Source: JAPPLG01 sp965199935
Lineage (GTDB): Bacteria; Bdellovibrionota; Bdellovibrionia; Bdellovibrionales; UBA1609
Length of the DNA: 64,000 nucleotides
NCBI GenBank assembly: GCA_965199935.1
Contig: CBDATD010000001.1
Location: 62,001-126,000, forward strand
Direction of reading: 5' to 3'
The translations under genes and the position numbers were made by a program. Below, piece by piece: positions 61,221-64,000 of this stretch (the stretch's first letter is position 1; the number at the start of each line of letters is the position of its first letter). Below the pieces are notes generated by a model. That model was not told the DNA's origin, did not search any database, and saw only the letters and a list, made by a program, of their open reading frames with translations.

Positions 61221-62392
61221 TGAGGGTCTTCCCCTTTAGGTTTCTGAAAGTCCTCCGTCTCTTCATTGATGCTAATATCCTTCACTTCCTCCGCCGATTG
61301 CTGAGGCGCCGCCGGCTGTTCCGCAGGATAAGCGTTCGCAGAATAATTAGGTTGAGGTTGAGAGGCTTCCACAGCACCAGGAGTTTTTAAATGTTTTGGA
61401 GGCCACCCCTCTATGATCATGCCCAAACTCAATCCCATAGGCTTCAAAATATCCTTAATTTCATTCAAAGATTTACGTCCAAAATTTTTAGTTTTAAGCA
61501 TATCCTGTTCAGATTTCGTCACCAAATCCCCAATGATGCGAATTTTTGCATTTTTCAAACAATTAGCGCTCCGAACAGAAAGCTCTAAATCTTCTACAGG
61601 CCGGAACAAAGTTTCATTGAATTGATGTGTGTCTTCGTCTTCATCTTTTTGCACAGGCTCTACATTTTCATCAAAATTAATAAAGACCTGAAGCTGTTCT
61701 TTTAAAATTTTATATCCTAAAGGAATAGCCTCCACAGATTTGATGGAACCGTCTGTCCACACCTCAATCATCAGAGAATCATAGTCCGTTCTCTGTCCGA
61801 CGCGGGCGCTTCCCACGTTATAGTTCACACGCCGAATAGGACTGTGAATCGCATCCACCCCTATATAGCCCACCGGCAGTTTTCGATCTAACTCATCTGC
61901 TTGAACATAGCCGCGGTCGAACGTTACCAGTATTTCTGCAGAAAAACGGGCGTCATTCCCAACGGTGGCGATATGTTGATCTGGATTTAAAACTTCAATA
62001 TCTGAAGTCACTTGAATATCCCCAGCCTTCACAGGTCCTTTTTCTGTTTTTTCAATCTTCAAAAAAAGCTCTTTAGAAGAATCCTGTCTAAAACGCACTT
62101 GTTTTAAATTTAAAATAATGTCCGTCACATCCTCTAAAATGCCGGGAATTGTTGTGAACTCATGCACCACTCCATCAAATTTCACAGCAGAGACGGCGGA
62201 ACCCATCATGGAATGCAGTAAAACCCTGCGAATGGCATTCCCTAAAGTCAATCCATAGCCTCTCTCCAAAGGGCGTATGTAAAATTTGCCGTAATGATCC
62301 GTGAGAGTTTGACGATCAATATCCAAACCTTTTGGTTTAATCAAACCCGTCCAATATTTATAATAGTGATCCTTTATTTCCATCTTTTCCAT
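61217..62392 (-). CDS. rpoA: RNA polymerase alpha subunit
   Basis: RpoA, 391 residues, longer than the usual 330-345. The N-terminal dimerisation domain has LERGYGLTLGNAIRRVLL, and the C-terminal DNA-binding domain has SVRSANCLKNA and KNFGRKSLNEIKDIL. The excess is a 55-residue Pro/Gln/Glu-rich tail after the C-terminal domain. The ATG at 62392 follows AAGGAGGA; the longer frame to 62452 runs into rpsK and is not used. Confidence 0.96.
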   Translation of the reverse strand: MEKMEIKDHYYKYWTGLIKPKGLDIDRQTLTDHYGKFYIRPLERGYGLTLGNAIRRVLLHSMMGSAVSAVKFDGVVHEFTTIPGILEDVTDIILNLKQVRFRQDSSKELFLKIEKTEKGPVKAGDIQVTSDIEVLNPDQHIATVGNDARFSAEILVTFDRGYVQADELDRKLPVGYIGVDAIHSPIRRVNYNVGSARVGQRTDYDSLMIEVWTDGSIKSVEAIPLGYKILKEQLQVFINFDENVEPVQKDEDEDTHQFNETLFRPVEDLELSVRSANCLKNAKIRIIGDLVTKSEQDMLKTKNFGRKSLNEIKDILKPMGLSLGMIIEGWPPKHLKTPGAVEASQPQPNYSANAYPAEQPAAPQQSAEEVKDISINEETEDFQKPKGEDPQ

Positions 62393-62396
62393 TTTT

Positions 62397-62783
62397 CTAA
62401 ATCCTCCTTCTTTTTGGCGGCCTGCAGCCATTGTGTGGAATGGGAGTGACATCTCTCAAAGAATGAATCTTAATACCCATGGAGGCGATAGTTCGAACAG
62501 CCATTTCCCGGCCGCTTCCAGGTCCTTTTAAAAAAACATCCACAGCCTGCACCCCGCATTCTTTAGCTTTTTTGACAGCATCCTCAGCCACTGCCTGAGC
62601 CACAAAAGGCGTTCCTTTTCTACTCCCTTTAAACCCTAGTAAACCAGATGAAGACCAACAAAGAGCATTCCCGGAAGGATCCGTAAACGTCACCATTGTA
62701 TTTCCAAAACTGGCTTGAATATGACAAAGCCCCTGAGGCGCGTTTTTTTTCTCTTTTTTCTTTTTTGGTTTTCTAACAGACAT
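62397..62783 (-). CDS. rpsK: Ribosomal protein S11
   Basis: S11, 128 residues, with a lysine-rich start, QASFGNTMVTFTDPSGNALCW, VDVFLKGPGSGREMAVRT and the IPHNGCRPPKRRR end. It is followed directly by rpoA. The rpsD gene that normally intervenes is absent. Confidence 0.96.
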   Translation of the reverse strand: MSVRKPKKKKEKKNAPQGLCHIQASFGNTMVTFTDPSGNALCWSSSGLLGFKGSRKGTPFVAQAVAEDAVKKAKECGVQAVDVFLKGPGSGREMAVRTIASMGIKIHSLRDVTPIPHNGCRPPKRRRI

Positions 62784-62791
62784 AACACTTC

Positions 62792-63175
62792 CTAAGTTTT
62801 AGACACAGACTGCTTCTTATTAGCCACTGTTTTCTTGGGTCCTTTTCGAGTGCGGGCATTTTGCCTCGTGCTTTGCCCTCGAACAGGCAGTCCTTTTCGA
62901 TGGCGGATCCCCTTGTAGCTTCCAATATCCATAAACCTTTTAATAGACAATCCCACCTCACGGCGTACATCCCCCTCCACGCGGTAGCCTTTTTCAATAA
63001 TAGTTCGAAGAGCCGCCACATGATCATCTGTGAGTTGATGCACCCTCAAAGAGGACTCAAATCCCGCCTTTTTACAAATATCGCCGGCCCGAGAGCGTCC
63101 AATGCCGTAGATATAGGTGAGAGCCGCCTCCACCCTTTTATTTTTTGGTAAATCCACACCCGCTATACGAGCCAT
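62792..63175 (-). CDS. rpsM: Ribosomal protein S13
   Basis: S13, 127 residues, with MARIAGVDLPKNKRVE, YIYGIGRSRA and the RHRKGLPVRGQSTRQNARTR signature. The start lies 1 base after the rpmJ stop. Confidence 0.97.
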   Translation of the reverse strand: MARIAGVDLPKNKRVEAALTYIYGIGRSRAGDICKKAGFESSLRVHQLTDDHVAALRTIIEKGYRVEGDVRREVGLSIKRFMDIGSYKGIRHRKGLPVRGQSTRQNARTRKGPKKTVANKKQSVSKT

Positions 63176-63176
63176 A

Positions 63177-63290
63177 TCAACCCTGCCTTTGCTTATGTTT
63201 GGGATTTCTACATATCACACAAATCAAGCCCCATCTGCGTACAACACGACAATCTTTACATATTTTTTTTACAGAAGATCGAACCTTCAC
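63177..63290 (-). CDS. rpmJ: Ribosomal protein L36
   Basis: A 37-residue L36 starting at a GTG: VRSSVKKICKDCRVV, then CVICRNPKHKQRQG. The zinc ligands C-x2-C and C-x-x-C/H of the zinc-binding form are present. Too short to be noticed by length alone, but the match and the position before rpsM are decisive. GGGG precedes the start. Confidence 0.95.
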   Translation of the reverse strand: MKVRSSVKKICKDCRVVRRWGLICVICRNPKHKQRQG

Positions 63291-63341
63291 CTTGTACCCC
63301 TATTCCACTAAACTTTGCAAGCACTGAACTGCATAAAGTAT

Positions 63342-63974
63342 TTAGCCCTTTTTAAACAATTCTTCAAGCCTCACTCTCACTTCTTCAGGAGAGCCTTTCG
63401 CTGAAACCTCTCGAATGAGCCCTTTATTTGCATAATACTCTGTGAGGGGCCTCTGCTCCAGAAAGTACCTCTTCAAACGAGGGCGGACAATTTCAAGCTT
63501 GTCATCCTCTCTTTGAACAAGATTTTCACCCGTTTCATCACAAACACCCTCTTTTTTCGGAGGAGAAAAATGCAGATGGTAAACACGCCCGCTTTTCAGC
63601 GCCACTCTTCGACCCGTTAATCTCTTCACAAGCTCTTCATCATCCAAAGTTAAAAGAACCGCTTGATCTAACACAACCCCCTTTTTTTTCATCAATAAAT
63701 CCAAAGCCTCAGCTTGAGGCACAGTGCGGGGAAAACCATCCAGAATGCACCCTCTTGAGAAAACCTCTTCCACAAGAGAAATCATCAAACTGTCCGGCGC
63801 TAAAAGCCCTTGGACCATATACTCCTGCGCCTGAAGACCCAGTTTTGTTTTCCGGCGAACCGCCTCCCTGAGCAAGTTTCCAGTGCTGACATGCTGTAAA
63901 TGATGCTTCTCAGCCAAAAAAACAGCCTGTGTTCCTTTTCCAACACCCGGAGGACCCATCAAACAGCAATACAC
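63342..63974 (-). CDS. adk: Adenylate kinase
   Basis: Adk, 210 residues, converting AMP and ATP to two ADP. P-loop GPPGVGKGTQA occurs at residues 8-18, TGNLLREAV in the AMP site, GFPRTVPQAEALD and LTGRRV follow. The LID region has cysteines reduced to one (EGVCDETGENLVQREDD), so it is probably not a zinc-binding LID. The start is GTG at 63974 with AAGGAAG upstream. It heads the visible alpha-operon segment; secY would be expected just beyond the right edge. Confidence 0.95.
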   Translation of the reverse strand: MYCCLMGPPGVGKGTQAVFLAEKHHLQHVSTGNLLREAVRRKTKLGLQAQEYMVQGLLAPDSLMISLVEEVFSRGCILDGFPRTVPQAEALDLLMKKKGVVLDQAVLLTLDDEELVKRLTGRRVALKSGRVYHLHFSPPKKEGVCDETGENLVQREDDKLEIVRPRLKRYFLEQRPLTEYYANKGLIREVSAKGSPEEVRVRLEELFKKG

Positions 63975-64000
63975 TCAAACTTCCTTCTTAGTACTGTACT

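Noticed and set aside
1..64000. CRISPR array
   Set aside because: No set of evenly spaced identical repeats was seen; the repeats found are pairs of dispersed or flanking copies.
1..64000. Insertion sequence with transposase
   Set aside because: No transposase gene recognised; the only recombinase is the tyrosine integrase.

Overview
The window is a chromosomal segment of a Gram-negative bacterium. It encodes lipoproteins, many signal-peptide proteins, an outer-membrane-barrel-like protein and a BatABCD operon. The backbone is A+T-rich and the accessory regions are visibly more so. Protein sequences of RpoA, S11, S13, NuoH and Mfd look proteobacterial. The crowd of secreted orphan proteins and the Bat operon would fit a Bdellovibrionota or deltaproteobacterial-type lineage, but that is inference and no species can be named from the sequence alone.

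Layout. 1-7442: a divergent partial membrane protein, then the seven-gene moxR-DUF58-orphan-batA-batB-batC-batD operon. 7492-13318: a small lipoprotein, three exported orphans (one with a lytic-transglycosylase-like motif), a two-TM potassium channel translationally coupled to an EamA transporter, and a HEAT-like exported protein. 13418-17774: a PQQ-type sugar dehydrogenase and mfd. 17969-21474: a type IIS restriction-modification pair, an AlwI-family endonuclease with a double-domain FokI-like adenine methyltransferase. 21690-28879: nuoA-H-J-K-L-M-N, the membrane arm of complex I without any peripheral-arm gene. 28870-36241: a small HTH/coiled-coil protein and six exported orphans, one with ankyrin repeats. 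36474-37616: an AAA/DUF4143 ATPase behind a tandem palindromic operator.

37656-56915 is a genomic island of about 19 kb integrated into the 3' end of tRNA-Pro(GGG). A 14-bp direct repeat of the tRNA end marks both borders and a tyrosine integrase sits beside the intact tRNA. Its cargo is defensive: a broken Fic gene, a higBA toxin-antitoxin pair with a perfect operator palindrome, an EcsC-family protein, a type III R-M system (mod-res), a convergent type II R-M pair, and a complete type II CBASS operon (patatin phospholipase, CD-NTase, Cap2 E1/E2, Cap3 JAB). Divergent from the CBASS operon lies an XRE repressor plus ImmA/IrrE-type metalloprotease pair that matches the CapH/CapP control module. 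Diverged direct repeats lie between the cargo modules, suggesting stepwise assembly. A G/T-skewed block with large perfect inverted repeats lies just upstream of the integrase and may be a transfer or replication site.

56980-63974: a DUF2779 nuclease-like gene that appears to start at AUU, an SGNH esterase, a barrel-like protein, and the ribosomal alpha operon read leftwards (adk-rpmJ-rpsM-rpsK-rpoA-rplQ-tlpA-like). rpsD is missing from its usual place between rpsK and rpoA.
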